Assembly (NCBI RefSeq): GCF_900177545.1
Contig: NZ_FXBQ01000001.1
Coordinates: forward strand, 1,072,122-1,136,121
Source: Maritimibacter sp. HL-12
Lineage (GTDB): Bacteria; Pseudomonadota; Alphaproteobacteria; Rhodobacterales; Rhodobacteraceae
Reading direction: 5' to 3'
Length of the DNA: 64,000 nt
Each line of letters starts with the position of its first letter. Within the stretch, counting starts at the first letter, position 1. Of the stretch, positions 1-11,386 are shown piece after piece. The position numbers and the translations under genes are program-made. The notes below the pieces were generated by a model that was given only the letters and a program-made list of their open reading frames with translations, made no database searches and was not told the DNA's origin.

Positions 1-18
1 TCACCCGGCACCCATTCT

Positions 19-31
19 ATTTGTTGCAAAT
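19..31. promoter_or_regulatory. Possible regulator half-site pair ahead of the MBL/hydroxylase operon
   Basis: ATTTG-TTG-CAAAT is a 5-3-5 inverted repeat about 120 bp before the first gene. Its size and AT-rich arms in GC-rich DNA resemble MarR-type operators, and MarR regulators often control aromatic degradation operons. No regulator gene is visible inside the window to support this. The rest of bases 1-151 shows no gene I can support. Confidence 0.3.
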
Positions 32-151
32 GAAACGACACTTGACTCCGGCGACCCTCCTGCGCATCCCTTGGGGCGGAATCCACAAGCGCGACAGTGT
101 AAGCTGCGCCAGCGGCCGATCGGGCCCGGCGCCGAATCAGGGAGAAACGAC

Positions 152-1102
152 ATGGCCAAGGCTTTCGCCTCGCAAGGCGACATGAGCGAAAAACAGATCA
201 GCTTCACCGAGATCGGCAAGGGGCTCTGGGCTTTCACCGCCGAGGGCGATCCGAACTCGGGCGTGATCATCGGCGACGACAGCGTGATGATCGTCGAGGC
301 CCAGGCCACGCCGCGGCTCGCCAACAAGGTGATCGAGAAGGTGCGCGAAGTGACCGACAAGCCGATCACCCACGTCGTGCTCACGCATTACCACGCGGTG
401 CGCGTGCTCGGCGCATCGGCCTTCGGGGCACAGCAGATCGTCATGTCGGACAAGGCGCGCGGCATGGTGGTGGAACGCGGGCAGGAAGACTGGGACAGCG
501 AGTTCCAGCGCTTCCCGCGGCTGTTCGAGGGTCACGAGAGCATTCCCGGCCTGACCTGGCCGACGACCACCTTCACCGACAGGATGACGGTCTATCTCGG
601 CAACCGGCGGGTTGATTTGATGCACCTCGGGCGCGGCCACACGGCGGGCGACATCGTGGTGCACGTGCCCGACGAGAACGTGATGTTCACCGGCGACCTC
701 GTCGAATACCATTCCGCCTGCTACTGCGGCGACGGCCATTTCGCCGATTGGCCGCAAACGCTTGAAAACATCCGCAGCGCCGATCTCGCCGCCATCGCGC
801 CGGGCCGCGGCGACGCGCTGATGGGCTCCGAAATGGTCAACAAGGCCATCGACCTCACCCGCGATTTCCTCGAAAGCACCTATCGCCCCGCCGTGCAGGT
901 CGCCGCGCGAGGTGGCACGCTGAAGGAAGCCTGGGACGCGATCCGCGCCGAGTGCGATCCGAAGTTCGCCGATTATGCCATCTACGAGCATTGCCTGCCC
1001 TTCAACGCCGCGCGTGCCTTCGATGAAGCGCGCGGCATCGAAACCCCCCGGATCTGGACCGCCCAGCGCGACATCGAGATGTGGGAGGCCCTTCAGGGCT
1101 GA
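152..1102 (+). CDS. MBL-fold metallo-hydrolase-like protein with altered metal site
   Basis: 316 aa. The start at 152 is chosen because GGAGAAAC lies just upstream; the frame is open further upstream without a good ribosome site. The metallo-beta-lactamase fold is visible in THYH (H79, H81), GHTAGD (H163) and FTGD (D182). The usual HxHxDH motif reads H-Y-H-A-V-R, so the second-metal Asp and His are V83 and R84. The late His is also replaced, as PGRG (R219). Classical binuclear hydrolysis is therefore doubtful. It precedes a flavin hydroxylase by 21 bp and is probably co-transcribed with it. The substrate is unknown; a thioester or ring-cleavage intermediate is only a guess from context. Confidence 0.8.
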   Translation: MAKAFASQGDMSEKQISFTEIGKGLWAFTAEGDPNSGVIIGDDSVMIVEAQATPRLANKVIEKVREVTDKPITHVVLTHYHAVRVLGASAFGAQQIVMSDKARGMVVERGQEDWDSEFQRFPRLFEGHESIPGLTWPTTTFTDRMTVYLGNRRVDLMHLGRGHTAGDIVVHVPDENVMFTGDLVEYHSACYCGDGHFADWPQTLENIRSADLAAIAPGRGDALMGSEMVNKAIDLTRDFLESTYRPAVQVAARGGTLKEAWDAIRAECDPKFADYAIYEHCLPFNAARAFDEARGIETPRIWTAQRDIEMWEALQG

Positions 1103-1123
1103 GCCAAGGCAAGGGAGACCGCC

Positions 1124-2734
1124 ATGAACAAGATTTTCGAAGTGCCCCTTTATCCCTACGAACGCGCGCCCGACCAGGACGCGACCGTGGCGGTGCGCCA
1201 CCCGGTGGTGATCGTTGGCGCGGGGCCCATCGGGCTTGGCGCGGCGATCGACCTTGCCCAGAGCGGCGTGCCGGTGGTGGTGCTCGACGACAACGACAAG
1301 GTGTCTTTCGGCTCCCGCGCGATCTGCTTCGCCAAGCGCCCGCTGGAAATCCTCGACCGGCTCGGCTGCGGCGAACGGATGGTCGAGAAGGGTGTCGAGT
1401 GGGAGCTTGGCAAGGTGTTCTTCGACGAGCGCGAGATCTTCGATTTCAACCTCTTGCCGGAGAAGGGCCACCGCCGCCCGGCCTTCATCAACCTCCAGCA
1501 ATACTACTTCGAGGAATACCTGATCGACCGCCTGCGCGAGCTTCAGGCCGAGGGTGCCCCGATCGAGCTTCGGGGCGGCAACAAGGTGTCGGCCATCGGC
1601 AATCACGCCGACCACGTGAAGATCGAGATCGACACGCCCGATGGCCCCTACGAGCTGGAAGCCGACTGGCTGATCGCCTGCGACGGCGCCGGCTCGCCGA
1701 TCCGCCGGATGCTGGGGCTGGAGTTTGTCGGACAGGTGTTCGAAGACAATTTTCTCATTGCCGACGTGATCATGGAAGCCGATTTCCCGACCGAACGCTG
1801 GTTCTGGTTCGACCCGCCGTTCAACCGGGGCCAGTCGGCGCTTCTGCACAAGCAGCCCGACAACGTCTGGCGGATCGACTTCCAGATCGGCTGGGACATC
1901 GACCGCGAGGCGGAATTGAAGCCTGAGAATATCGACAAGCGGCTCAAGGCAATGCTCGGCGAGGATGTGACATACGAGCTGGAATGGTCGTCGATCTACA
2001 CGTTCCAGTGCCGCCGGATGGAAAAGTTCCACGACGGCCGGGTGATCTTCGCGGGCGACGCGGCGCACCAGGTGTCGCCTTTCGGTGCCCGCGGGGCGAA
2101 CTCGGGGCTTCAGGACACCGACAACCTCGCGTGGAAGCTCAAGCTGGTGATCGAGGGCAAGGCACCCGAAAGCCTGCTCGACAGCTACGATGCCGAGCGG
2201 ATTCACGGTGCTGACGAGAACATCCTCAATTCCACCCGCTCGACCGATTTCATCACCCCGAAATCCGAGACCAGCCGGATCTTCCGCGATGCCGTGCTCG
2301 ATCTGGCCGAGCAGCACGAGTTTGCCCGGCCCTTCGTGAACTCGGGGCGGCTTTCGGTGCCCTGCACCTACGATGGCTCGCCGCTCAACACGCCCGACGC
2401 CCTCGATGGCCCGGCGCGCACGCGCCCCGGCGCGCCCTGCCCCGATGCGCCCTTGGGCGAAGGCTACCTGCTCGACCGTCTGGGCGGAGGCTTCACGCTC
2501 CTGACCATCGACGCCGATGCGCCGGACGAGATCGAGGAAGACGGCATCGCCGCCACCCGTCTCGCGCTTTCGGCCAAGGACGATCCCACCGGCGCGCTCG
2601 CAGACCGCTACCTCGGCGCGGCGAAATCGGCGGTCTACCTGATCCGCCCCGATCAACACGTCGCCGCGCGGTTCCCCGAGTACGACGAGGCACAGATTCG
2701 CGCCGCGCTGCGCCGCGCCACCGGAAAGGAGTAA
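1124..2734 (+). CDS. FAD-dependent aromatic hydroxylase, MhaA/MhpA-like
   Basis: 536 aa flavoprotein monooxygenase of the PHBH/MhpA class. An N-terminal Rossmann FAD motif, VVIVGAGPIGLGAA, lies near residue 28, and the second FAD motif GDAAHQVSPFGARGAN is near residue 312. A C-terminal thioredoxin-like region follows. It should hydroxylate a phenolic ring using NAD(P)H and O2. A 66-aa partner gene begins 4 bp after its stop, and acetoacetate-CoA ligase is downstream. This resembles the two-component 3-hydroxyphenylacetate 6-hydroxylase MhaA/MhaB, which makes homogentisate, whose cleavage yields acetoacetate. The substrate is inferred from context only; homogentisate dioxygenase is not in the window. 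Confidence 0.85.
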   Translation: MNKIFEVPLYPYERAPDQDATVAVRHPVVIVGAGPIGLGAAIDLAQSGVPVVVLDDNDKVSFGSRAICFAKRPLEILDRLGCGERMVEKGVEWELGKVFFDEREIFDFNLLPEKGHRRPAFINLQQYYFEEYLIDRLRELQAEGAPIELRGGNKVSAIGNHADHVKIEIDTPDGPYELEADWLIACDGAGSPIRRMLGLEFVGQVFEDNFLIADVIMEADFPTERWFWFDPPFNRGQSALLHKQPDNVWRIDFQIGWDIDREAELKPENIDKRLKAMLGEDVTYELEWSSIYTFQCRRMEKFHDGRVIFAGDAAHQVSPFGARGANSGLQDTDNLAWKLKLVIEGKAPESLLDSYDAERIHGADENILNSTRSTDFITPKSETSRIFRDAVLDLAEQHEFARPFVNSGRLSVPCTYDGSPLNTPDALDGPARTRPGAPCPDAPLGEGYLLDRLGGGFTLLTIDADAPDEIEEDGIAATRLALSAKDDPTGALADRYLGAAKSAVYLIRPDQHVAARFPEYDEAQIRAALRRATGKE

Positions 2735-2738
2735 CCCG

Positions 2739-2939
2739 ATGGGCAAGCTCACCCTCTCCCCCAACATCGCCGGGGCCGACGATTTCTATGCCGATCTGAT
2801 CGACGCCCACGAGGGCCTTTCAAAAGATGCCAGCGATGCGCTGAACGCGCGGCTGATCCTCATCCTCGCCAACCATATCGGCGATCGCGAGGTGCTTGCC
2901 GAGGCGCTGCGCAGCGCGAAGGCCGCAGGCAAGCGCTGA
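2739..2939 (+). CDS. DUF2783 small protein, MhaB-like hydroxylase partner
   Basis: 66 aa acidic-to-neutral helical protein with a start 4 bp after the hydroxylase stop, which suggests translational coupling. It matches what I know of DUF2783, a small family found next to MhpA-like hydroxylases. The small coupling protein MhaB of the 3-hydroxyphenylacetate hydroxylase has a similar size and position, so I infer that this protein helps its flavoprotein partner couple NADH oxidation to hydroxylation. No catalytic motif is visible. The family call is fairly firm; the functional role is inference. Confidence 0.75.
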   Translation: MGKLTLSPNIAGADDFYADLIDAHEGLSKDASDALNARLILILANHIGDREVLAEALRSAKAAGKR

Positions 2940-3027
2940 TCCGGGCCAGTGCGGCGACAAACCGGGTGGCCGTGCCCCGGCCGCCTGCGTTAATGTCGTG
3001 TGAAATTTCCAACGCAGGAGCCACCCG

Positions 3028-5001
3028 ATGAGCCAGCCGCTCTGGACCCCGTCCCAAGACCGTATCGACGCCAGCGAGATCGCACGGTTCAACGCCGCGT
3101 TGATGGCGCTGGAAGGCGAGGTGTTTGAAAGCGGGGCCGAGTTGCGCGACTGGGCCGGGGCGAACCGCGAGGCCTTCTGGTCGGCGATCTGGGATGTCTA
3201 CGGCGTGATTGGCGACAAGGGCGAGGCACCCTTCATCTCCGGCGAGGGCATGCTGGGCGAGCGGTTCTTTCCCGGCGCGCGGCTCAACTTCGCCGAGAAC
3301 CTCCTGCGGATGGGGAGCGACCGCGATCCGGAGGCCGAGGCGCTGGTGTTTCGCGGCGAGGACAAGGCCGAGGCCCGCTGGACATGGGGCGCGTTGGAAG
3401 CCCATGTCTCAAGGCTGCAACAGGCGCTTGCCGCCGCCGGCGTGAAACCCGGCGACCGGGTGGCGGGATTGCTGCCAAATCGTCCCGAAGCGATCGCAGC
3501 CATGCTCGCCGCCGTTTCGCTGGGGGCCACCTGGTCGTCCGCCTCGCCCGATTTCGGCACCCGCGCCGTGCTCGACCGTTTCGCGCAGATCGAACCGAAG
3601 ATCCTCTTCACCACCGATGGCTACTGGTACAACGGCAAGCGGATCGAGATCGCCGACAAACTCGGTGAAATCCAGTCCGGCTTGCCCAGCGTCACGCGCA
3701 CCGTGGTGATCGACTATCTCGGCGCGGCCGAGGCGGTGGCCGCCGGTCTTGAGAACGCGCAAAGCCTTGCTGCCTTCGAATCCCCCTTCGACCCTGCGCC
3801 CCTTACCTTCGAGCGGCTGCCCTTCGATCATCCGCTCTATATCCTGTTTTCCTCCGGCACCACCGGCGCCCCCAAGTGCATCGTGCACCGTGCCGGCGGC
3901 GTGCTGCTCCAGCATGTCAAGGAACTGGCCCTGCACGGCGACATCAAGCCCGGCGACCGGGTGTTCTACTTCACCACGCTGGGCTGGATGATGTGGAACT
4001 GGCTGGCCTCCGTGCTCGCCCGCGGGGCCACGGCCATGCTCTTCGACGGCTCGCCCTTCGCGCCGGGCCCACGGGTGTTGTGGGATTACGCCGAGGCCGA
4101 GCGCTTCACCCATTTCGGCACCTCCGCCAAGTATATCGACAGCTTGCGCAAGACCGGCCTCGAACCGATGCAGAGCCACGACCTTTCCGCCCTGCGCACG
4201 GTCTTTTCCACCGGCTCGCCACTGCTTGAGCAGGGCTTTGCCTATGTCTACGGATCGGTGAAGGCGGATGTGCATCTCGCCTCGATCTCGGGCGGCACCG
4301 ATATCGTTTCGTGCTTCGTCGGCGGCGACCCGACCGCGCCGGTCTGGTCGGGCGAGATCCAGGGAGCCGGCTTCGCGATGGCGGCGGATGTCTGGACCGC
4401 CCCCGACACGCCCGCGGCCCCCGGCGAGAAGGGCGAGCTTGTCTGCACCGCGGCCTTCCCGTCGATGCCGCTGGGGTTTTGGGGCGACGACGACGGCAGC
4501 CGCTACCGGGCAGCCTATTTCGACCTGTTCCCCGGCGTCTGGTGCCAGGGCGACTACGCCGAGCGCACCGAAACCGGAGGGTTCATCATCCACGGCCGCT
4601 CCGACGCCACCCTCAACCCCGGCGGCGTGCGGATCGGCACGGCGGAAATCTACGCCGAGGTCGAGAAATTCGCCGAGGTGCGCGAGTCGGTGGTGATCGG
4701 CCACGACGCGGGCGGCGATCAGCGGGTTGTGCTCTTCGTGGTAATGGCTGAGGGGCAGGCCCTTACCGACGATCTCAAGGCCAGGATCAAGGCTGGAATC
4801 CGCGCCGGTTCCTCGCCACGCCACGTGCCCGCCGACATTCTCGAAGTGCCCGATATTCCGCGCACCAAGTCGGGCAAGATTTCCGAGCTTGCGGTGAAGG
4901 ACGTGGTGCACGGGCGGCAGGTGAAGAACATGGGCGCTCTCGATAATCCCGAAGCCCTCGATGCCTTCCCGAACCTTTCCGACGATCCGACAGCATCATA
5001 A
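3028..5001 (+). CDS. Acetoacetate--CoA ligase
   Basis: 657 aa ANL-superfamily enzyme that activates acetoacetate with ATP and CoA to acetoacetyl-CoA. The AMP-binding P-loop [14 protein letters not shown] is near residue 274, [13 protein letters not shown] is typical of acetoacetyl-CoA synthetases, and the C-terminal lysine motif [11 protein letters not shown] is present near residue 615. The length matches the family (about 650 aa). An AGGAG ribosome site precedes the ATG. Placed after the hydroxylase pair, it would recover acetoacetate released from homogentisate-type ring cleavage; it could also serve ketone-body or PHB turnover. An 88-bp gap separates it from DUF2783, so it may also have its own promoter. 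Confidence 0.92.
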   Translation: MSQPLWTPSQDRIDASEIARFNAALMALEGEVFESGAELRDWAGANREAFWSAIWDVYGVIGDKGEAPFISGEGMLGERFFPGARLNFAENLLRMGSDRDPEAEALVFRGEDKAEARWTWGALEAHVSRLQQALAAAGVKPGDRVAGLLPNRPEAIAAMLAAVSLGATWSSASPDFGTRAVLDRFAQIEPKILFTTDGYWYNGKRIEIADKLGEIQSGLPSVTRTVVIDYLGAAEAVAAGLENAQSLAAFESPFDPAPLTFERLPFDHPLYILFSSGTTGAPKCIVHRAGGVLLQHVKELALHGDIKPGDRVFYFTTLGWMMWNWLASVLARGATAMLFDGSPFAPGPRVLWDYAEAERFTHFGTSAKYIDSLRKTGLEPMQSHDLSALRTVFSTGSPLLEQGFAYVYGSVKADVHLASISGGTDIVSCFVGGDPTAPVWSGEIQGAGFAMAADVWTAPDTPAAPGEKGELVCTAAFPSMPLGFWGDDDGSRYRAAYFDLFPGVWCQGDYAERTETGGFIIHGRSDATLNPGGVRIGTAEIYAEVEKFAEVRESVVIGHDAGGDQRVVLFVVMAEGQALTDDLKARIKAGIRAGSSPRHVPADILEVPDIPRTKSGKISELAVKDVVHGRQVKNMGALDNPEALDAFPNLSDDPTAS

Positions 5002-7421
<2,420 letters not shown>

Positions 7422-7432
7422 TCGCAACCAAG

Positions 7433-7458
7433 GCCCCGGGCGCGCAATCGCCCGGGGC
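7433..7458. terminator. Bidirectional hairpin between katG and MFS gene
   Basis: A perfect 10-bp stem, GCCCCGGGCG and CGCCCGGGGC, flanks a 6-base loop between two convergent genes. There is no strong T-run on either side, so termination may be weak or Rho-assisted. Confidence 0.7.
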
Positions 7459-7469
7459 ATCTTCCCGGC

Positions 7470-8753
7470 TCAGGCCGCGCCTTCCGCCGCCCGATCCATT
7501 GTCGCCAGCAGGGCGATTGCAACCAGCTTCAACACGATCGGCAAGACCGCGTAGAGCAGCGTCAACGCCGTCAGCGCGCTTTGCGGCACAACGGCACCCG
7601 CCTCCAGTCCGGCCAGATCGAGCAGCGGCAGCACCGTGGCCGCAGCCACCGCAAGCGTGAGTTTCGACACGAAGCTCCAAAGCCCGAAGGCCTGCGCCGG
7701 GTCTCGCGCGATGGTCTCGACCCGGCGGGCAAACAGGGCGGGCAACAGGGTCATGTCGGCCCCGAGCGCCGCGCCGGATGCGGCGCTGACCAGCGCGAAG
7801 GCGACGAGATCGCCCGCGCCAAGCGTTGTGGCGAAGCCGAATGCGAGGACCGACAGCACCATGCCCGCCAGCAGCACCCGGCGCGCACCATAGCGGCCCG
7901 CGAGCGCGCCCCATCCCGGCGCACTGATCGCGGCGGCAAGAAAGAACAGCACCAGCAGCGGCCCCTCGGCACCCGGCGCTTGCAGACGGTATTCCACGAA
8001 AAACAAGAACAGCGTGGAAGTCACCGCGACCGGCGCGGCGTTCACGAAGGCGATCAGCAGCAGGCGGCGGGCGTCGCGGTCCTGCAGGATCGCCGCCACC
8101 TCGAACCCGGCGGGAGGCCGTGCGCAAACCCATTCGCCCCGGATCAAGCCCGCCGCCAGCAGGGCCGCAACGGCGAAGCCGAAGGCGAACAGCGCAAAGG
8201 GTGACGGGCTGACCCCGGCAAGCGCCGTCGGCGCGATCGCGGCGAGGCAGACCCCGAAAAGCGCCCCGGTTTCGCGCCAGGCCGCGAGGCGGACGTGGCT
8301 CACCGCCCTTGCACGACCGACCTTTTCAACGCCGACGCCATAGAAAGTGATGTTGAGAAAGCTGAAGGCCGAGGACAGCAGCGCCAGCATCGCCGCGAAC
8401 CAGATCAGCGGGGCGGTGGGCGGGGCGACGGCGAACAGCCCGATCATTGCGCCCGCCATCACCACCACGGCAAACGCCACGCCAAGCCCGCGCCACCGGC
8501 CGAGGCGGCCGGAAAGCCAGCCGAGCGCCGGATCCTGCACCACGTCGAGCAGGCGAAGGCCGAACAGCGCGGCCCCAAGCGCGCCCAGCCCGACGCCGTA
8601 TTCATCGACGTAGAACTTCGGTGCGTGAATGTAGATCGGCAGGCCCGCCGCCGCGAGCACGGCGGCAAAAACGGAAAACCCCGCAAGGCCCTCGCGCCCG
8701 GCCCCGGTGCGATTTGGTTTGACCGATACCGCGCGCGCGTCGTGTGCTTCCAT
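7470..8753 (-). CDS. MFS transporter, GPH/MelB-like
   Basis: 427 aa inner-membrane protein with about 12 hydrophobic segments. It resembles the glycoside-pentoside-hexuronide (MFS_2) group: the loop reading DPALGWLSGRLGRWRG after the second helix corresponds to the conserved DPxxGxxSDRxR signature. A signature of this kind points to cation-coupled import of sugars or similar solutes, but the substrate cannot be read from the sequence. It stands alone, convergent with katG and divergent from the ATP-grasp gene. Confidence 0.8.
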   Translation of the reverse strand: MEAHDARAVSVKPNRTGAGREGLAGFSVFAAVLAAAGLPIYIHAPKFYVDEYGVGLGALGAALFGLRLLDVVQDPALGWLSGRLGRWRGLGVAFAVVVMAGAMIGLFAVAPPTAPLIWFAAMLALLSSAFSFLNITFYGVGVEKVGRARAVSHVRLAAWRETGALFGVCLAAIAPTALAGVSPSPFALFAFGFAVAALLAAGLIRGEWVCARPPAGFEVAAILQDRDARRLLLIAFVNAAPVAVTSTLFLFFVEYRLQAPGAEGPLLVLFFLAAAISAPGWGALAGRYGARRVLLAGMVLSVLAFGFATTLGAGDLVAFALVSAASGAALGADMTLLPALFARRVETIARDPAQAFGLWSFVSKLTLAVAAATVLPLLDLAGLEAGAVVPQSALTALTLLYAVLPIVLKLVAIALLATMDRAAEGAA

Positions 8754-9006
8754 GCAAGGGCTACGCGCCGGGGCACGCTCCGGATCAGGCGTCGCCGCCG
8801 GTTGGCATCGCCGCGCCCGGTTTTCCTCTTAGGTTCGCAGGCCGAAACGGTGGCTCGACGCGGGTCGGTGCTGAAAATTCAGGCCGGATGCTTAATTCTT
8901 GATCGAAATTCGCCGCGCATTTGAGCCGATGCCTCAAGAATACACATGTCGTCATGGACAACCGCCGCTGTGCCCGGATGATGGTGACACGGTAACGGGT
9001 AGCGAG
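8754..9006. promoter_or_regulatory. Divergent promoter region, MFS gene / Anbu operon
   Basis: 253 bp between divergent starts. A short inverted repeat, TTGAG-N7-CTCAA, sits at 8921-8937 in a locally AT-richer stretch. Start codons at 8899 and 8929 in frame with the ATP-grasp gene are possible, but family members normally begin near the 9007 start. No other element is recognised. Confidence 0.3.
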
Positions 9007-10431
9007 ATGGAACAAGAACCGAGCTTCGACGAGATGTGGGGCGACGATGATCGCCTCCGCGAGCCCTACGCGCGGTTCCACCAATGGTTCCGCGATGAAG
9101 ACCCGGCGCGCCTGCGCGCCAAGCAACGCGAAGCGGAAAACCTGTTTCGCCTGACCGGGATCACCTTCAACGTCTATGGGCGGAGCGAAGCGGAAGAACG
9201 CCTGATCCCGTTCGACATCATCCCGCGCATCATTTCCGGCCACGAGTGGCAAAAGCTCGCGCGCGGCATCGAGCAGCGCGTGCGCGCGATCAACGCCTTT
9301 ATCCACGATATCTACCACAAGCAGGAGATCGTCCGCGCGGGGCGCATTCCCGAGGAGATGATCAGCCGCAACGACGCCTTCCTGCCGCACATGATCGGGG
9401 TCGAACCGCCCGGTGGCATCTATACCCACATCATCGGCATCGACATCGTGCGCACCGGGCCGGGCGAGTTCTTCGTGCTGGAGGACAATGCCCGCACCCC
9501 CTCCGGCGTCAGCTACATGCTGGAGAACCGCGAAACCATGTTGCAGATGTTTCCCGAGTTGTTCTCGCGCAACCGGGTGCGCCCGGTGCAGAACTACCCG
9601 ACCGACCTGCGCCGCTCGCTCGCCGCCAGCGCCCCGACCATGGCCGACGGATCGCCCGTGGTCGCGGTGCTTACACCGGGGATCTACAACTCGGCCTATT
9701 TTGAACACGCCTTCCTGGCCGACCAGATGGGCGTGGAGCTTGTCGAGGGGCATGATCTGAAGGTGGTCGATGGCCGCGTGGCGATGCGCACCACACGCGG
9801 TTACAAGCCGATCGACGTGCTCTATCGGAGGGTGGACGACGATTTCCTCGATCCCTTGAACTTCAACCCTAAAAGCCAGCTCGGCGTGCCGGGGATCATG
9901 GATGTCTATCGTGCGGGCGGGATCACCATCGCCAACGCGCCGGGCACCGGCATTGCCGATGACAAGGCGATCTATTCCTACATGCCCGAGATCGTCGAAT
10001 TCTACACCGGCGAGCGTCCGCTTCTGAAGAACGTGCCGACATGGCGCTGCTCGGAGCCCGAGGATCTTGCCCATGTGCTCGACAACCTCGCCGACCTCGT
10101 GGTGAAGGAGGTGCATGGCTCGGGCGGCTACGGCATGCTGATCGGCCCCACCGCCTCGAAAAAGGACATCTCGGCCTTCCGCGCCAAGCTAAAGGCCCGC
10201 CCCGGCAACTACATCGCCCAGCCCACGCTCAGCCTCTCGACTGTGCCGATCTTCTCGCGTCAGGGCCTCGCGCCGCGCCATGTCGACCTGCGGCCCTTCG
10301 TGCTGGCCAGCCCCAGGGGGATCAAGATCACCCCCGGCGGGCTCACGCGGGTGGCACTCAAGAAGGGATCTCTGGTGGTCAACTCGTCGCAAGGCGGAGG
10401 CACCAAGGACACCTGGGTGCTGGAGGACTGA
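9007..10431 (+). CDS. Circularly permuted type 2 ATP-grasp protein
   Basis: 474 aa. It corresponds to the DUF404/DUF407 circularly permuted ATP-grasp family, predicted amide- or peptide-bond forming ligases that activate a carboxylate with ATP. Recognisable blocks are GITFNVYG, FLPHMIGVEPPGGIYTHI, VLEDNARTPSGVSY, LYRRVDDDFLDPL, VKEVHGSGGYGM and HVDLRPFVL with the metal- and nucleotide-binding acidic and Arg residues. It heads a four-gene operon with alpha-E, transglutaminase and Anbu genes, each within a few bp. The start at 9007 is preferred by homologue length although its ribosome site is weak; starts at 8929 and 8899 are in frame. The substrate is unknown. Confidence 0.88.
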   Translation: MEQEPSFDEMWGDDDRLREPYARFHQWFRDEDPARLRAKQREAENLFRLTGITFNVYGRSEAEERLIPFDIIPRIISGHEWQKLARGIEQRVRAINAFIHDIYHKQEIVRAGRIPEEMISRNDAFLPHMIGVEPPGGIYTHIIGIDIVRTGPGEFFVLEDNARTPSGVSYMLENRETMLQMFPELFSRNRVRPVQNYPTDLRRSLAASAPTMADGSPVVAVLTPGIYNSAYFEHAFLADQMGVELVEGHDLKVVDGRVAMRTTRGYKPIDVLYRRVDDDFLDPLNFNPKSQLGVPGIMDVYRAGGITIANAPGTGIADDKAIYSYMPEIVEFYTGERPLLKNVPTWRCSEPEDLAHVLDNLADLVVKEVHGSGGYGMLIGPTASKKDISAFRAKLKARPGNYIAQPTLSLSTVPIFSRQGLAPRHVDLRPFVLASPRGIKITPGGLTRVALKKGSLVVNSSQGGGTKDTWVLED

Positions 10432-10437
10432 ACGACG

Positions 10438-11379
10438 ATGCTGGGCAAGACCGCAAACGGGCTGTTCTGGATGTATCGCTACCTCGAGCGGGCGGAAAAC
10501 ACTGCCCGCCTGATCGAGACCGGCCAGCGCATCGCCCTGACCCGGCTTGACGGCAGCGAGGAGGAATGGACCTCGGTTCTGCAATCGGCGCGCGCGCTCG
10601 ACGCGTTTCGCGAGCACAACGAAGACCTGACGAAAGACGCGGCAATCGACTGGCTCCTGCGCGCCAAGGCCAACCCTTCCTCGGTGCTCTGCTGCATCGA
10701 ATCCGCCCGGCAGAACGCCCGCATGGTGCGCACCGCGCTCACCGGCGAAGTCTGGGAAGCGACGAACGCGGCCTACATGGAAACCACCAAGCTGCTCGCC
10801 CGCAAGGTCTCGGAGCGCGATCTGCCGCATGTGCTGCGCAGCATTCGCCAGCACACCGCTCTGGTGCGCGGGATGACCCACGGCACGATGCTGCGCAACG
10901 AGATCTACGATTTCGTGCGGCTCGGCACCTTTCTCGAACGGGCCGACAACACCGCCCGTATCCTCGACGTCAAGTATTACGTGCTGTTGCCCTCAGCGAG
11001 CGCGGTGGGCACCTCACTCGACAACGTGCAATGGGAAACGATCCTGCGCTCGCTCTCGGCGCGTGGCGGCTTTCGCATGGAACATGGTGCCGGCGGCGGA
11101 CCGCTCGAAATCACCCATTTCCTGATCCTCGACCGGCGGATGCCCCGCAGCCTCGCGTTCTGCGTGCGCAAACTGCGTGAGAACCTGCGCTACCTCGATG
11201 ACGACACGCCCGGGATGATGCCGTCGCTCAGGCAGCTCAACCACCTTGAAGGCACCTATCTGACCCACGATATCAACGCGATCTTCGACTATGGCCTGCA
11301 CGAGTTCATCCAGAAGATCCTTCAACTCCTTGCCGAGATCTCGCACCAGATCGAGATCGACTTCCGGTTCTACGAGTGA
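10438..11379 (+). CDS. Alpha-E domain protein (DUF403)
   Basis: 313 aa, mostly helical, beginning LGKTANGLFWMYRYLERAEN, the typical N-terminus of the alpha-E family. Family members have a conserved acidic/Arg core (for example FLERADNTARILD) and no known enzyme activity; they are always linked to circularly permuted ATP-grasp and transglutaminase-like genes. The start is 6 bp after the ATP-grasp stop. I infer a structural or catalytic partner of the ligase in making or handling a peptide-like tag. Confidence 0.9.
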   Translation: MLGKTANGLFWMYRYLERAENTARLIETGQRIALTRLDGSEEEWTSVLQSARALDAFREHNEDLTKDAAIDWLLRAKANPSSVLCCIESARQNARMVRTALTGEVWEATNAAYMETTKLLARKVSERDLPHVLRSIRQHTALVRGMTHGTMLRNEIYDFVRLGTFLERADNTARILDVKYYVLLPSASAVGTSLDNVQWETILRSLSARGGFRMEHGAGGGPLEITHFLILDRRMPRSLAFCVRKLRENLRYLDDDTPGMMPSLRQLNHLEGTYLTHDINAIFDYGLHEFIQKILQLLAEISHQIEIDFRFYE

Positions 11380-11386
11380 GGTGGCG

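Noticed and set aside
137-2767. 876-aa open frame on the minus strand over the MBL and hydroxylase genes
   Set aside because: High-GC antisense shadow; its product is His/Arg/Gly-rich with no domain pattern, and both plus-strand genes have clear motifs.
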